Positions 32,531 to 43,099 of a stretch of 64,000 bases of DNA are shown here, one piece after another. Each line of letters starts with the position of its first letter. The first letter of the stretch is position 1. The position numbers and the translations under genes were made by a program. The notes under the pieces were generated by a model that was not told where the DNA came from, ran no database searches, and saw only the letters and a list, made by a program, of their open reading frames with translations. The stretch is from Gracilariopsis chorda (lineage: Eukaryota; Rhodophyta; Florideophyceae; Gracilariales; Gracilariaceae). The stretch lies in NCBI GenBank assembly GCA_003194525.1, contig NBIV01000315.1, positions 18,340-82,339 on the forward strand. Reading direction: 5' to 3'.

Positions 32531-33689
32531 ACGGGCCCACGCCCGTTCCTAGGCTTCATGAAACTCTGGAACTTGTGTTCGCTTGGAGCATATCCATTTG
32601 ATAAACTGATGTTTCACTGAATCGCTTTCTAGTGGTAGCCAAAACCAAACGGTGTTCCAAAATACAGTTTCTTCTGGATTCGTCTTTCCAAAAAAAATAG
32701 GTATAGTCCCAGATTCTAGGTCCGAAGACCGAAATGTGGTACAACTATTTGGGTGTTGAGTACCAGCTTGGTAGTGCGTATGGATAACCTTTATTGGGAG
32801 GGCGGCGAGGGCTCAAACTGAAGGGTGGAAGTTGGGTATCCGAATAGGGGTGGCGGCACACAACCGCTATGGGGGCAAGATAGCCAGGCAGGCTAACCGT
32901 AACCAATTGGTAGTATTGTTTGTACAACGCACACGGGCTGGTAGAGTCTGAATTGTCTTAGCTAAACTAGAAGGTTAAGTGTAAAAACCAAATGGTATCA
33001 CACTTAGCCAAGAGGTGCTTACCTTTACCATTCTTGGAGAGGGAGCGCTGAATTCATTTTTTGGGTGATTGAAGCTCAATCTCAGGTGCACTCTGCTACG
33101 TGGTATACGTTGGAGCCGGCCCTAGGGGCATGGCCTCACGACACAGTAGCGGAGTGTGACTACCTATCTAAAACAATTAAATAAATTAGTATCGTAGTTA
33201 GTTAGCAACTCTAACCCACGTGGCATACTACCCTACTGGTACATCGCACGTTTCACTGTCCACTTGGTCATCTCTCACTGTATTACACCAAGGTCGCGGA
33301 CTATGCAGGAAGCTGTAAAATTATTTCCGTTCAAGTTGCTCACGACGCGATAGGAAAGTCTTCTCAAACCTACACCTTCAAAGTTGGAACAGGTACTCAG
33401 AAAGCTGGTCAGTCCATTGCTTTCCAGCAATTGTCATGCACTGGGAAGCACTGTTCCGAGCTTGATTTTCGTCAACGTGCCATTCACCGAGAGCTATGTA
33501 AGAAATGAGAAACATTTTCTTCGCGGCGGTTGTACACGCAACGCTCTGATCAATGGCGATCATTGAGGTAAAAATCAAGCTTGCTGCCTGAAATACTCAT
33601 AGCACCCAGAAGCAACTCTCCTCTGTCTCACATGAAAAAAAACCATGATAACGTCATGACATATCCATCGATTGATCTCCCATTAACCT
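32531..33689. other. No gene seen; probable G1 leader/LTR and flanking DNA
   Basis: There are only short unsupported ORFs. The first few hundred bases should contain the G1 5' LTR and primer site, but I found no second LTR copy and no clear TG...CA ends. The rest is unassigned. Confidence 0.4.
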
Positions 33690-34352
33690 TTAGAGGGAAA
33701 CCAAATCGGTTCGTGATAGCTGTGCAGTCAGTGGTTTTGCCTGGGACGACACTGTATCTAGCATAATATTTGAGCTATTCCGCCTATGCCCAACACGCAA
33801 AATACATCCTACCATTTGCAGTTTCGTTGAAGAAGGGCATATTGTCACTGTTCGCATCACGAATGCGCATGAAAACTTTACAGAGCAGCATACAATAGTG
33901 TTACTTCGTTGCCTGAGCATTGCATGTGTATTAAAGCCTATTACGCAAGGCATTCATGTTGATGGGGATATCGTATTTCTTTTCCAATAAACTGACAATA
34001 ATTCTGAGCTGTATGTGCAGCTCTGCTTTCATTTCAAAAGCTTCATTTTGATGCTTTGGTGACAAATGAGTTATCATCTTCCCCAACTTTGGACCGTGAT
34101 TATGATGCCCATTTTTCATTTCGCACAGATAAACTTTTACAATTCCACTCCATCCACTTCCTCTCAAAGCACAAACTATTGTCCTCATGAGGCAAAGAAA
34201 AGGACCCTTTGGGTCCCTTTTGTTCTCCATGCATCTCAGATATGCCACTTTCAAAATCCTCTCCCTCTCAACAACATGATCATCAATGCCATTATTGTAT
34301 ACACTGTTTTCGTGGATCCGACTACGATATTGTACTTCTCAGTACACAGAGC
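33690..34352 (-). pseudogene. Mutator-like transposase N-terminal fragment (FAR1-type DNA-binding region)
   Basis: The 34254-33931 segment reads LKVAYLRCMENKRD..., then a Trp-containing segment and NGHHNHGP, then LIISLLEKKYD-like helices ending MNALRNRL and a stop. The HNH signature after an aromatic/Cys-rich segment and the following helical linker resemble the FAR1/WRKY-GCM1 DNA-binding region at the N-terminus of MULE transposases. The DDE transposase domain is not present downstream. Gypsy G3 inserted just upstream. The assignment rests on motif resemblance only. Confidence 0.45.
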
Positions 34353-34357
34353 ATCAG
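34353..34357. repeat. Target-site duplication of G3, left copy (ATCAG)
   Basis: It is identical to 49109-49113 and directly abuts the 3' LTR of G3. Confidence 0.9.
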
Positions 34358-34590
34358 TGTGCGCTTGCAGGTTGTTAGCGCAAGAGGGTTGGTTTGCGGG
34401 GAATATGGAGTTCGATGCCTCCGATTTACTAAGTAGGCTGAGTTCAGTGCCTTAAGAGCACTAAAACTGTTTCCAATGGGGAAACAATCTAAAGTGGACG
34501 TGCTACCTAACGTGGTGTGCCACCCATTGCTCTGGGGTGGGTGGCAAGATTTGTGTATATCTACCAAAGGAGGTGGTACCACCCACTACA
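34358..34590 (-). repeat. 3' LTR of G3 (233 bp)
   Basis: In sense it runs TGTAGTGGGTGG...GCGCACA. It pairs with 48879-49108 (230 bp). It is short for a Gypsy LTR but has matching ends and target duplication. Confidence 0.9.
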
Positions 34591-34619
34591 CTTCCCTCCT
34601 TTAAAGACCAAGTTTCCGT

Positions 34620-35369
34620 TTAGCATTGCTGCTAAGTCCAGGGGAGTGTTTTTGCGCCTAACCAACTTCAGAGTAAGTCCAGAGACATCGTTTTACATCT
34701 GCTGGATTGGTTCAAGAGTGTCAGTGGCCTCATCAAGTCCTTTCCAGCGGACACGAATGAACAGACCGTTGTTGTCCTCCACGAGCTTTAGTAAACGTTA
34801 GACTTGCATTCCAGTTTCCGAGGACAGAACATGAGACATGATGGCTTCTTTGTTGAGCAATGAGTCTTGATAAAACTTCAGGCGAGTTTCATGAATATAC
34901 CCGATCACTCCGTTGCGCAGATCTTCGACCTGATACACATAGTCCGATAAAGCTTTCACAATGCGCCTGGGTTCGTGCCAGCGGAGAGCAAATTGTTTGC
35001 CAGCATTAAAGTCCTCTCTTGCTACCATCACAAAATCACCTGTTTCGAAGTTTGACAGTGTGCCACGTGAGGCTCGAGAGCGGGATAAATGACGATTGTG
35101 TTGCGAGAATTTCTGGACCTTCGGGCGTAGCTCAGCCACCAGTTTCTTCAGTGCGTCAATGTTGAGGCATCGCTAGAGATGAATCTGGGAAACGGTGACC
35201 AGCGTGCGCGTGATCGTGCGGAGGAACGTTGCAATAGGAGGCAATGGATCCTTTCCTGTAAATGCTGTGATCGGCGAAAGGTTATTGTGGTGGGGTGACA
35301 GTGCGTAGTTGAACGCACTCTCAATCAATGGCAACAAGTTCTGCCCTTCCTTTAATTCCAATTGAAATT
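34620..35369 (-). pseudogene. Integrase C-terminus and chromodomain-like tail (G3)
   Basis: The 35361-35173 segment has the late integrase helix region (LLPLIESAFNYALSP, ITAFTGKDPLPPI). The 35139-34798 segment has the post-integrase barrel (FETGDFVMVAREDF, LRWHEPRRIV, YQVEDLRNG). A frame near 34800-34690 reads LFIRVRWKGLDE and TDTLEPIQQM, which resembles the core of a chromodomain that could direct integration to marked chromatin. Several frameshifts and stops are present. Confidence 0.75.
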
Positions 35370-35635
35370 AAGATGTCAGAGCTCGAAATGTCCTGAGAAC
35401 TTGTTTTCCAAGAGTAAAACATGTCCAAAATCATTAAATCCTGGGAAAGCAATTACACTTATAAAGTACAATATTTATTCACTTCTTATGGCCCGACTAA
35501 CGGAAATAGGACATTAATAATGTAATAATGGAAACCATTTCAACGTCTATAAATAAAAATAAAATACCTATTAAATTTCTTTTTTCATGACTAATTTTTA
35601 ATATAACAAATACGGGCTAATAAAGGTAAAGTGAT
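35370..35635. other. AT-rich insertion within G3 integrase
   Basis: About 260 bp of strongly AT-rich DNA separates the integrase core (ending ...ISHHFT) from the C-terminal helix segment. It replaces the stretch that should carry the catalytic Glu. No ORF is seen. It is not clear whether it is a small insertion or a replacement. Confidence 0.55.
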
Positions 35636-36797
35636 GCGAAATACGTAGGCCTTTTGACACTAGTCTGATTGTCTCGTTCTTAAAATGTGTAGGTCCATCA
35701 GATATTAACCCTTGCGGTACATTAAAAGCGGCGCATCAGTCGATGATAGCGAGAGCAGCATTGTCCGCTGTGGTGCCATGTGTCGCAAAAAACTACTTGT
35801 AATCCGAATGATCATCCCGAAGCATGAGAATATACTTGGGTCCGGCATGACTTGGGACAATATCAATATAGTCGAACTGGAGTAGATCGTTAGGCCTGGT
35901 GTCGTGGAGGGCCGGCCCAAATGGCCCGGGTACTTTTTCACCTCAAATAGTTGAGAGACAGTGGGTGCAGGCCTTGATGAACATGTCAACATCTTGTGAC
36001 AGGGTGTTCCAATTGTAATGTTGGATGAGAACTTTCCTAGTAGTGTCCCGGCCTCGGTGTCCAGCTGGACCTGTGTGCGCTATGATGCATAGACGTAGTT
36101 GTAGATATTCGGATTTCTTTGGAATCCAGATAGATCCCTTGGTTGTTTTCCAAATCCCGTCAGAGAGTACTAAATCCGTTGGGCGCTGGGTTGAATATTT
36201 TTGCTGCTGCTGAGCTATTTCTTCGCCAGTTGGCCAACATAACGTTTCAGCGTTTGTAGAAGGGAGAACCAGGACTTTGAACAGGCGACGCACCATCTTA
36301 GGGGCAAACCAGCAGGTTAGCATGTCGGTCCAAACACTATCGATGCCACTTATGTGGAAGCAGTTGTACAAATAGAAACTTAGTCGAACAGCCCAGGAAA
36401 TGCCCTTGCGCGTCGAGGATTGGCTGAGATCAGGTACCAGAGACAACGGATAGAAGAGGAATATGAGGTTGTTATGGTCTGTGAATAAGTCAAAACCTGC
36501 CGCAGTGGCGGCAAGCCGGCGCATGCGTTCAACTGTAGCCATGATTGCGAAACCTTCTTTCTCGAGAGTGGACCACCCTACTTGAGTGGAATTGAAATGA
36601 CCTGAGCATAAGGCGAGTGGACTGTGGCGCTGTTCTTCGTGCAGCTTTGCGAGATCCTCCATAGGTACTTGTGTGACAATTCCCGACCAATTTGTTTCCG
36701 ATGCGCCAGTGTAGATACAGAGTATTTTCTGCTCTTCGCGATGTGCTAGTGTCACGAGGTTTGATAGGTCTTTCTTGCATTTTTCAAAGGCCTGCAT
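35636..36797 (-). pseudogene. RNase H and integrase of G3
   Basis: The frame 36797-35943 starts with the RNase H region (ILCIYTGASETNWSG, LTLEKE-like helix, DLFTDHNNLIFLF) and continues to the integrase zinc finger (HTGPAGHRGRDTTRK... CTHCLS, H2C2). After a frameshift near 35930 the integrase core is readable (LLQFDYIDIVPSHAG, then GLISDGPTHFKNE), with TAG and TGA stops inside. It is in the same frame as the upstream RT; only a Trp-to-TGA change (36810-36812) separates them. Confidence 0.85.
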
Positions 36798-36809
36798 TTC
36801 CGTGGCACC

Positions 36810-38198
36810 TCAGTTTAGGACTTCAAGTTGTATGGCTGCCACTCCCCGCTTCGTGCCTTTTTTTGCTACGCCATACACCCGTTCCAAAAACTCGTGAAGC
36901 GGCGAAGTGAGTTTCATGAAGTCTGGAATGCCTATTTTGACCCATTGCATTGCACAAACAAATTGCTGAAGGTGTGTGCCAGTTGTTGTCGGCACCATCT
37001 TAATAAGACCGTCAAGATTTCGCGGATCGTGTCGAACGCCTTCTGCAGAAATGATATTGCCACACCAACAGATGGACTGCGCAAAGAGAATGCACTTTTT
37101 GGAGTGCAATCGGATGGAGAACTTCGCACAAGTGTAAAACAGCGGATGGATTCCGTCCAGTAGGCCTTCACTAGTGGGGTGGGGTAAAAGAATGTCATAG
37201 AGCCAGTATAGTAAATGACTTCGAAGTTTCTTCGGGAACACTTGTGACAGTACAGATTGAAGGTGTGTTGTAATGTTGCTAGTGCCATGCAATAATCTGG
37301 TGGGAGAAAAGACGCCGTCAGGTGTGATGAACGATTGTAGCTCCTGAGATTCCGAGTCCAGCGGAAACTGCCAGTGACCATGTGAGAGATCAAAAGTCGC
37401 AAACAAACGAGAGTTCGCAAGCTTGAGAAGTTCCTGTTCTACGTTTGGCATTGGATATTGATATTTGACAGTAAAATTATTAATTGGGCGCAGGTCCACA
37501 GTGAAACGAAACCGTGCTGGCCCTGGCTTTGGGAAAATAAGTGACACAGATGCCCAAGCGGAAGAAGGGTTTGGGTAGGCCATACCAGCTCGTACCAGTT
37601 CCAAGACGAACTTGTCCAGGAATTCCCGTTGGTGTTGTGAGTACTTTCGCAAACGGACTCTGATGGGGTGAGCATCGGGCATCAGAGCGATCTTTAGCGG
37701 CGGTACTTTAGCTGGAGGGCCTGATGAGAGAGACGTGCGAAATATGTCGATGTGATCCTGTACCAACTTTTTCAGCTCGTTTGATTCTTTCTTGGGCATG
37801 CCATTTGCGATAGCGGCTTGTACCATGTCGTTCACGGCTTTACAGATGGTTTCATGTTGGTTGGAGTCGACTGGATCTAGCAGCGCAGGGTCCGGGATCG
37901 GATCTTCGCTACGGAGAATTGTGTCATAGATTACACGGGGGCGCTGAAGTGGTGGCAGGTTTTCTCTTGCCAGTGTCCCGGTTTCATTCAGCCTGGCAAT
38001 CACCAAGCGACTGACAAAACCGGTAGTGGTAGCCGACGTAGGATTCCCGACTCCGGAACAGTCAGATCCATTCAAAGCAAAGCGATTATTGTCTAGCAGA
38101 GTGTGGGTGTCTACTCGAAGATGCTGCATAACAGGTTTTCCGATCAATAGATTCTCGAAAGCGAGATCATCATCGGCGACGAGAAAGGAGATGTTCAT
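36810..38198 (-). pseudogene. Protease end and reverse transcriptase of G3
   Basis: This is 462 open codons. The first 50 resemble the C-terminal part of a clan-AA protease (FENLLIGKPVMQHLRVDT). RVT_1 follows with FTVDLRPINNFT, YPMPNVEQEL, FATFDLSHGHWQFPL, TPTRLLHGT-like and then YWLYDILLP near 37200, where a WLDD/YLDD box is expected. One of the two catalytic Asp is therefore Tyr. It ends in a Trp-to-TGA stop (36810-36812) and RNase H follows in frame. The subfamily resembles the Gypsy lineages with the LHGTTN-type RT motif known in oomycetes and algae. Confidence 0.87.
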
Positions 38199-38420
38199 GA
38201 GGGCAAGATTTCTTGAAGCCCAATGTAGAATGGTTCGCAGTACTGTCCATGTCCTCGAGAACGAGAATTGCTATGGGGCGCTCCTGTCACTTTTCTTCAG
38301 AGCGACTGCAAGTGTTACCTTTGGAAAGGCAGTTATCTTGCTGATTCCCTTTAGGTATGCTGAGTCTGCAGGTTTGGGCGAGACGATGCTGTCATCGCTA
38401 CCTTCATCAAAACGACCTGT

Positions 38421-39100
38421 TTATGAAATCGAGGTAGTTCCATCTGATACAGTAGTCGGGCAAGACGCTGAGTTGTTCACTTGATATGGCTTTAGCCTTC
38501 CAACTGTTGCAGCTTCCTGAGCATTATTCCTTGCCTTCTGTGATCTAGTGGATGTTGAAGGACCATCTGCGGCTTTCTTTGCAGCCATTTCGGCTTTGAG
38601 AGCTTCTTTTTTGGTGCCAGTGGTCTCAGTGCAATCGTCAATCCAGTGGCGTTTTCTGTCCCGTTTACAGGGGGAATGAGGGCAGAATGGGGGAGGACGC
38701 TTCCCTCTCTGGGTGGTGGTTTTGCTGTCAGAACCAGCGTTGAACAACGAACTTGATCCTGATCCTGTGTCGTTGTGTTCTGAATTTCCTTTGCGGGGCT
38801 TAGAGACGCGAGTGCGAGCGGGGGTGCCGTTGTCAATCACCTGGAAGGCTTGTGCCACTATCATGGCGTGTTTCATGAAACCCTTGAAATCTTTCTTCAA
38901 AGACGCATAAACTAATTCCAAGTCTGTTTCGACACGTTGCTGTATCGCTTTAGGCCAAACAGCAGATACTAGATGCTTCACGGCCAGGTTTGGATGATCC
39001 TTGATGACCCACGATTGGGGAAGCGCAATGCTTTAGCACAAGATGCTGCCAGGTCGGACGTGCTTCAGCGTTCAGTAGAAGGATTTCCTAGAAAGCCCGG
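38421..39100 (-). pseudogene. Gag C-terminal part of G3
   Basis: The open stretch 38981-38421 holds helical Gag residues, a basic Ser/Thr-rich linker and a CX2H-like knuckle region (FCPHSPCKRDRKRHWIDDC) that fits a zinc knuckle. Upstream to 39100 the frame is shifted. It joins, across nested G2, the N-terminal part at 48317-48826. Confidence 0.75.
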
Positions 39101-39666
39101 GCGGAAGATGGGCTCGCTGATCCGAACGGTAGAAGTCAAGAGACGCCGGTCGAGGGCTGCAGAACCGGACGGGGAACTGCGTCAGGCGTGGTCAGAGAGC
39201 ACGCAAAGAGCGTTGGCCGTCGTGTACCGCTCGTGGTTTACCGTGTGGAGTAGTAGTACAAGCTAGTGGGCAGTCTGTATCGCCAACTAGAACAAGAAAC
39301 TAGTCCGTTTGGTGGGATGACGTCTGCCTTTACTCCTTCATGGGGGTCGGGGGGTACTCCCATCTTAAGTAGACCGGCCAGCCCCGAGGTGCACCTCGGC
39401 GACGAGGCAACTCGGGAGATATGGGCCAATGGCAGGCCTGCATACGCACTACCTAAAAATTAATCAAAAATTATCTAGGGTCTTGCAGGCACGCCTGCCC
39501 TTCCTTCCGGTCGGATACGTGTATCCCGTCCCAATAGTCCCCAGGTGCACCGTGCTGGTCAGGTGCACTCTTGCCATCTGTCCACCGTCCGGTCTCCCAC
39601 GTAATCGCGCATCGTTGTTCGCTGTCGTCCGTCATGATCTGACGCCCGTACGGTCGTTCTACCACA
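39101..39666 (-). repeat. 3' LTR of G2 (566 bp)
   Basis: In sense it begins TGTGGTAGAACG right after a purine-rich AAGGAGGGAG. It pairs with 47751-48316. The 3' third of the LTR in sense (39101-39237) is visibly more mismatched between the copies than the rest. ORFs here are shadows. Confidence 0.9.
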
Positions 39667-39829
39667 TGGCTCCCTCCTTGAAGTGCGCCACGTCCGCCTG
39701 GTGCTTTCCAGAGCGGTCGGTTGTAGTGTAGTAGATGGGTAGAGTATGGGCGGGACTCATTGCCCGGCGTGCAGGACGTGCCCCAGCACTGAGGTCGTGG
39801 CGGATAACCCGCCGACCGGTCGTGGTCAT

Positions 39830-41693
39830 GTCCGTCCACCCACATATTCCTTTAGGTCCGTATGGTGACAGAATGAGGGGGGGCGTGCTTCTGATTGCAA
39901 CGAAGTCGTAGAGTCCGTTCGGAGAAGTGACGTCATCCTTGCTGGCGGTTTCCTTTCCCTTTTTTCGTAAAGGGGTGGGGCATCACATCCTGGACCCAGG
40001 CGTACGTCAATAAATTGATCCCCGTCGGCCGGTTGAAGCTCAACCATCAAGTTCTCAGTGCCTCGGTCGCATCTCTTCGCCCACTGATTCTCAGCGGGCT
40101 TCTCTGCCTTTTCAGTTCATCTCCGGACGGTTGCCAGCCCTTGCACTGACAATTCCTCAGCGTCTCTCCTGTCAATCGAGCTCTATCTCGTCCGTTCAGT
40201 CGGTGTTTATATTGCGACCATGGGAGATAATCCCTGGATTCCGCCTTCTTTCGTTCTACCACTCGGTGCTACCTCCGAAGTCAGTGTAACGGATTCATCT
40301 TTGCCATCCGATCCCGTGCGATCGGATTCCGATCGGTTTGCCTGCCTATCGGTTTCCTCTCAGCTCTTGTCCCTGCCCGTTTGGTATTCTCAGTCCCGCA
40401 CCCCTGCGGCGTTCTTGTCTCCACCTGATAGAAACGTACACATCGATGCCCCTTGCCGCACGTCCTAGTGCGCGGATTACAGTTTGGCCCTCCCGGGTCA
40501 GGGGGAGACTATGCCAAAAATTTCCCAGCGTTCTACTTAGTATTTGTAGAACATCAACTTTCGGACGGTCTGAGACAATGCGATTAAGTCTGATGGTACT
40601 TAGCGTACTGCTGTTACGGTCGTCGAAGTTTTCCACCATCCCTATCATCACGAAAAAGTACCGCTCGGAATCATCGTCCGTGCTTGGGGCACAGAATGGC
40701 CTGTCAGGGCCGGGGCGAAGCCATGTCAAAATTTCCGCAAGGACACAAGTTTGGCAAGCGTTCCGAGTCGGCAACCTGCTCGACGGCACAATCAGGCGTA
40801 GTAAAGGGCGTCTATCGCCCTCTCCAGCCCATTTGGTATCATTTAAAATGAAGAAGAAGGTGGGAACCGTTCGGTCGATGTCCAAGACATGAACATCGAA
40901 ATTGACCATGTTTTGAGGGGTTGGCTTTCCATCAGTCAAAGCGCGATTACTCGTGAACTCGGATTACTACCAGACTGAGCGGGCGTGATACTGTAGCAAA
41001 AAGCATTGTACAGTTGCTGACATCCAGAACGTTTATGGTAAAAGCTCGAGTGCTGAGTAATGATACCATCTTCAGAGGCATGAAAGTGGGCCGTATGGTA
41101 TCAAGAACGCAGTTTTCCACACCTGAAAGTACAAGGCCATAACTTTTTAGTCCCTGTGTCAATTTGTTGGTTCGACCAAGCTAACGCTAAATTAGAGTCT
41201 TCTGAATGGAATAAAAGCATGGGAATAAAACTTTCGTCAGGGACTATTCCGTGAGGGCAATGTTGCACCTTTTTGTCAACCGTCCGAGATGGTGTCAAAA
41301 ACGGAGGTCAGCTGGAGTGCATCACTGCAGTTTCCTGCATTCGGCCGTATGTTACCCGTTCGGTATGAAACTTCTTCAGTTCACACTACAGAATCATTTC
41401 TACTTTGTAGGAAAGTGAAAGTCAAACTTGGACCGAGGTTGGTGGTAGGGCGGGAGCTGATGCATCTCCTTTCAGAGGTTCCTAGCTAGAATTTCCGAAG
41501 CGAGCGGCGAACACCAATTGTTGTAAAATAACCGGATTGTTGTTGTTCGTTCCGGTCGGAAGTAAATAGCATCACGAATGCTCTGAAAAACATCTCCACA
41601 CTTTGTTCCTCCCTCTCCCCACGAGACTGTGGAACGTCCTGTTCGGTTCATTAGGACGACTTTACCGTACGCTGTCGTGTTTTGCGACGCCAT
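39830..41693 (-). pseudogene. Extra 3' ORF region of G2 (unknown protein)
   Basis: About 1.85 kb lies between the chromodomain stop and the 3' LTR on the coding strand. It begins at ATG 41693, which overlaps the pol stop as TAATG. The first frame (74 codons) ends at 41472. Coding-looking segments follow in shifting frames, the largest at 40939-40346 (197 codons, with motifs VHVLDIDRTVPTFFFIL, RYFFVMIGMVENFDDR and DVLQILSRTLGNFWHSLPL). I do not recognise the protein. Its position corresponds to env-like or additional ORFs in other Gypsy elements, but I see no signal peptide, membrane anchor or coiled coil. It is broken by several frameshifts. Confidence 0.6.
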
Positions 41694-42181
41694 TAGCGGG
41701 TAATGAAGTGGTGAGGGATACGGGCGGGTGGTTCGAAGGTGTCGTATTCTGCCTGGTATCCGAAAAAACGGACTCGATATTGCCTTCCGTCCGGCGTTTC
41801 AAGATAGCTGACGATTCGGTCGACCGCATGGTGTTGCGGTGTGGGTGTTATCGGGTCCGTTGCGGGTCGTGTGGCAGGTTCTTCGGGAAAAGAAATGTCC
41901 GGATCAACATCGGGTTCGGTGGTCAGACGTGGCGTAGCTGTTTTAGTGGTTGGGTCGGTGGTGAGTGCCGTTATGACTGCTTGGCGTGGCGCCCGGGCTA
42001 CTTGGTCAATGCTGACCTGGTTTTCTAGTCCGTCTTCTTTTATGAGGACGGTATCGTCCGTGGCGGTCACGACAGGAAATGGCCCGTATGTTTTCGGAAG
42101 ACGTTTCCGATACTTGCAGGTATATTCGTCAACTTGCTCTTCCAGGGCTGTTGACATCCATTCCGGTCGGTCGACATACAC
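41693..42181 (-). CDS. Integrase C-terminus and chromodomain (G2)
   Basis: This is an open segment of 162 codons. The first half is the SH3-like end of Gypsy integrase (YRKRLPKTYGPFPVV, TVLIKEDGLENQVSIDQV). A Thr/Pro-rich linker follows, then a chromodomain: VDRIVSYLETPDGRQYRV, RFFGYQAEYDTFEP. Aromatic positions of the methyl-lysine cage are partly kept (Y, F and F where Y/W/Y is typical). It ends at TAA 41693-41695, which overlaps the ATG of the extra ORF. Upstream the integrase core is frameshifted, so this is only the intact 3' part of a broken pol. Confidence 0.82.
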   Translation of the reverse strand: MYVDRPEWMSTALEEQVDEYTCKYRKRLPKTYGPFPVVTATDDTVLIKEDGLENQVSIDQVARAPRQAVITALTTDPTTKTATPRLTTEPDVDPDISFPEEPATRPATDPITPTPQHHAVDRIVSYLETPDGRQYRVRFFGYQAEYDTFEPPARIPHHFITR

Positions 42182-43099
42182 CTCATCCCTGGGACTAAAC
42201 TTAGGGAAAGTCCGTACGGTTTTATCGAAGTCCCTTTTGTACTGGAGTTGGGCCCGAGTGGTTTTCGTCTGGGCGGACGAAAGAGCATCCCGAAGACTGG
42301 CTAGGATGTACCGTTTAACCTGCGCCGTGGTGGCGTTTCAGGATAATGCTCCGGGATAGTGGTAGGGGTCTTTTCAACCTGCAGACTGGGCGGGTGCCGT
42401 GAGAGTACCAAATCGAAAGACATTTTGCCCTTTGTCCTGTGCACTTGCATATTGTATTCATAGGTCAACGGTTGCACTTATCCGTGCCATTCGGTTTGGT
42501 GTTCTGCCGCATAGTGACGGAGGCGTTCGACGAGCGTTTTGTTGAACCGTTCGGCTTGTCCGTTTGTTTGCGGGTGATAGGCCTTGGTGGTCAGGTGCTT
42601 GATATCTAACATGCTGCGCACCGCTTTGAAGAACTTGGAGACAAATTGGCTCCCGTTGTCGGTCAGAAAGTATAATGGTATCCCGTACGGATAGACCCAG
42701 TTGCCAAGAAAGCCGAGGCTACGGCTGTGGCCGTAGTGGATTTCAAAGGCACCGCTCGGCAGAACTTTGTAAATCGGTAGGTAATGACTAGGATGTATTG
42801 GTGCCCCTTTGCAGACTTTGTGAATGGACCAAGGATGTTCATTGCGACAAATTCCAGCAGGCCCGCTGCGGAAATAGCCTCAAGAGCTTATGGTGTCGCT
42901 GGCGACTTCTGCGAGTGTAGACGCAGGTACGACAATCCCGTACGGTCTGAAATACGTCATTATCCAACCCCGGCCAGTAGTAGTCCCGTCGCAGCGTGGA
43001 ATACATCCTTGTTGCGCCGGGGTGTCCAGCAAACCGCGGGTAATGGGACAGATATAATAACCTGGCTTGCAGTGTCTCCGGCACGTACCATTGGAGAGC
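42182..43099 (-). pseudogene. Integrase zinc finger and core (G2)
   Basis: The 43084-42839 segment holds the H2C2 zinc finger (LSHYPRFAGHPGATRM ... DCRTC). The core follows: EFVAMNILGPF, where the first catalytic Asp is replaced by Asn (codon 42837-42839), then FLTDNGSQFVSKFF and GQAERFNKTLVERL with the remaining D and E. A frameshift lies after AVASAFL. It is inactive as written. Confidence 0.85.

Noticed and set aside
39101-39666. Protein-coding ORFs present in both copies of the 566-bp repeat
   Set aside because: The repeat pair are LTRs of G2 by position, polypurine tract and terminal sequence; the ORFs are not conserved beyond the DNA repeat.
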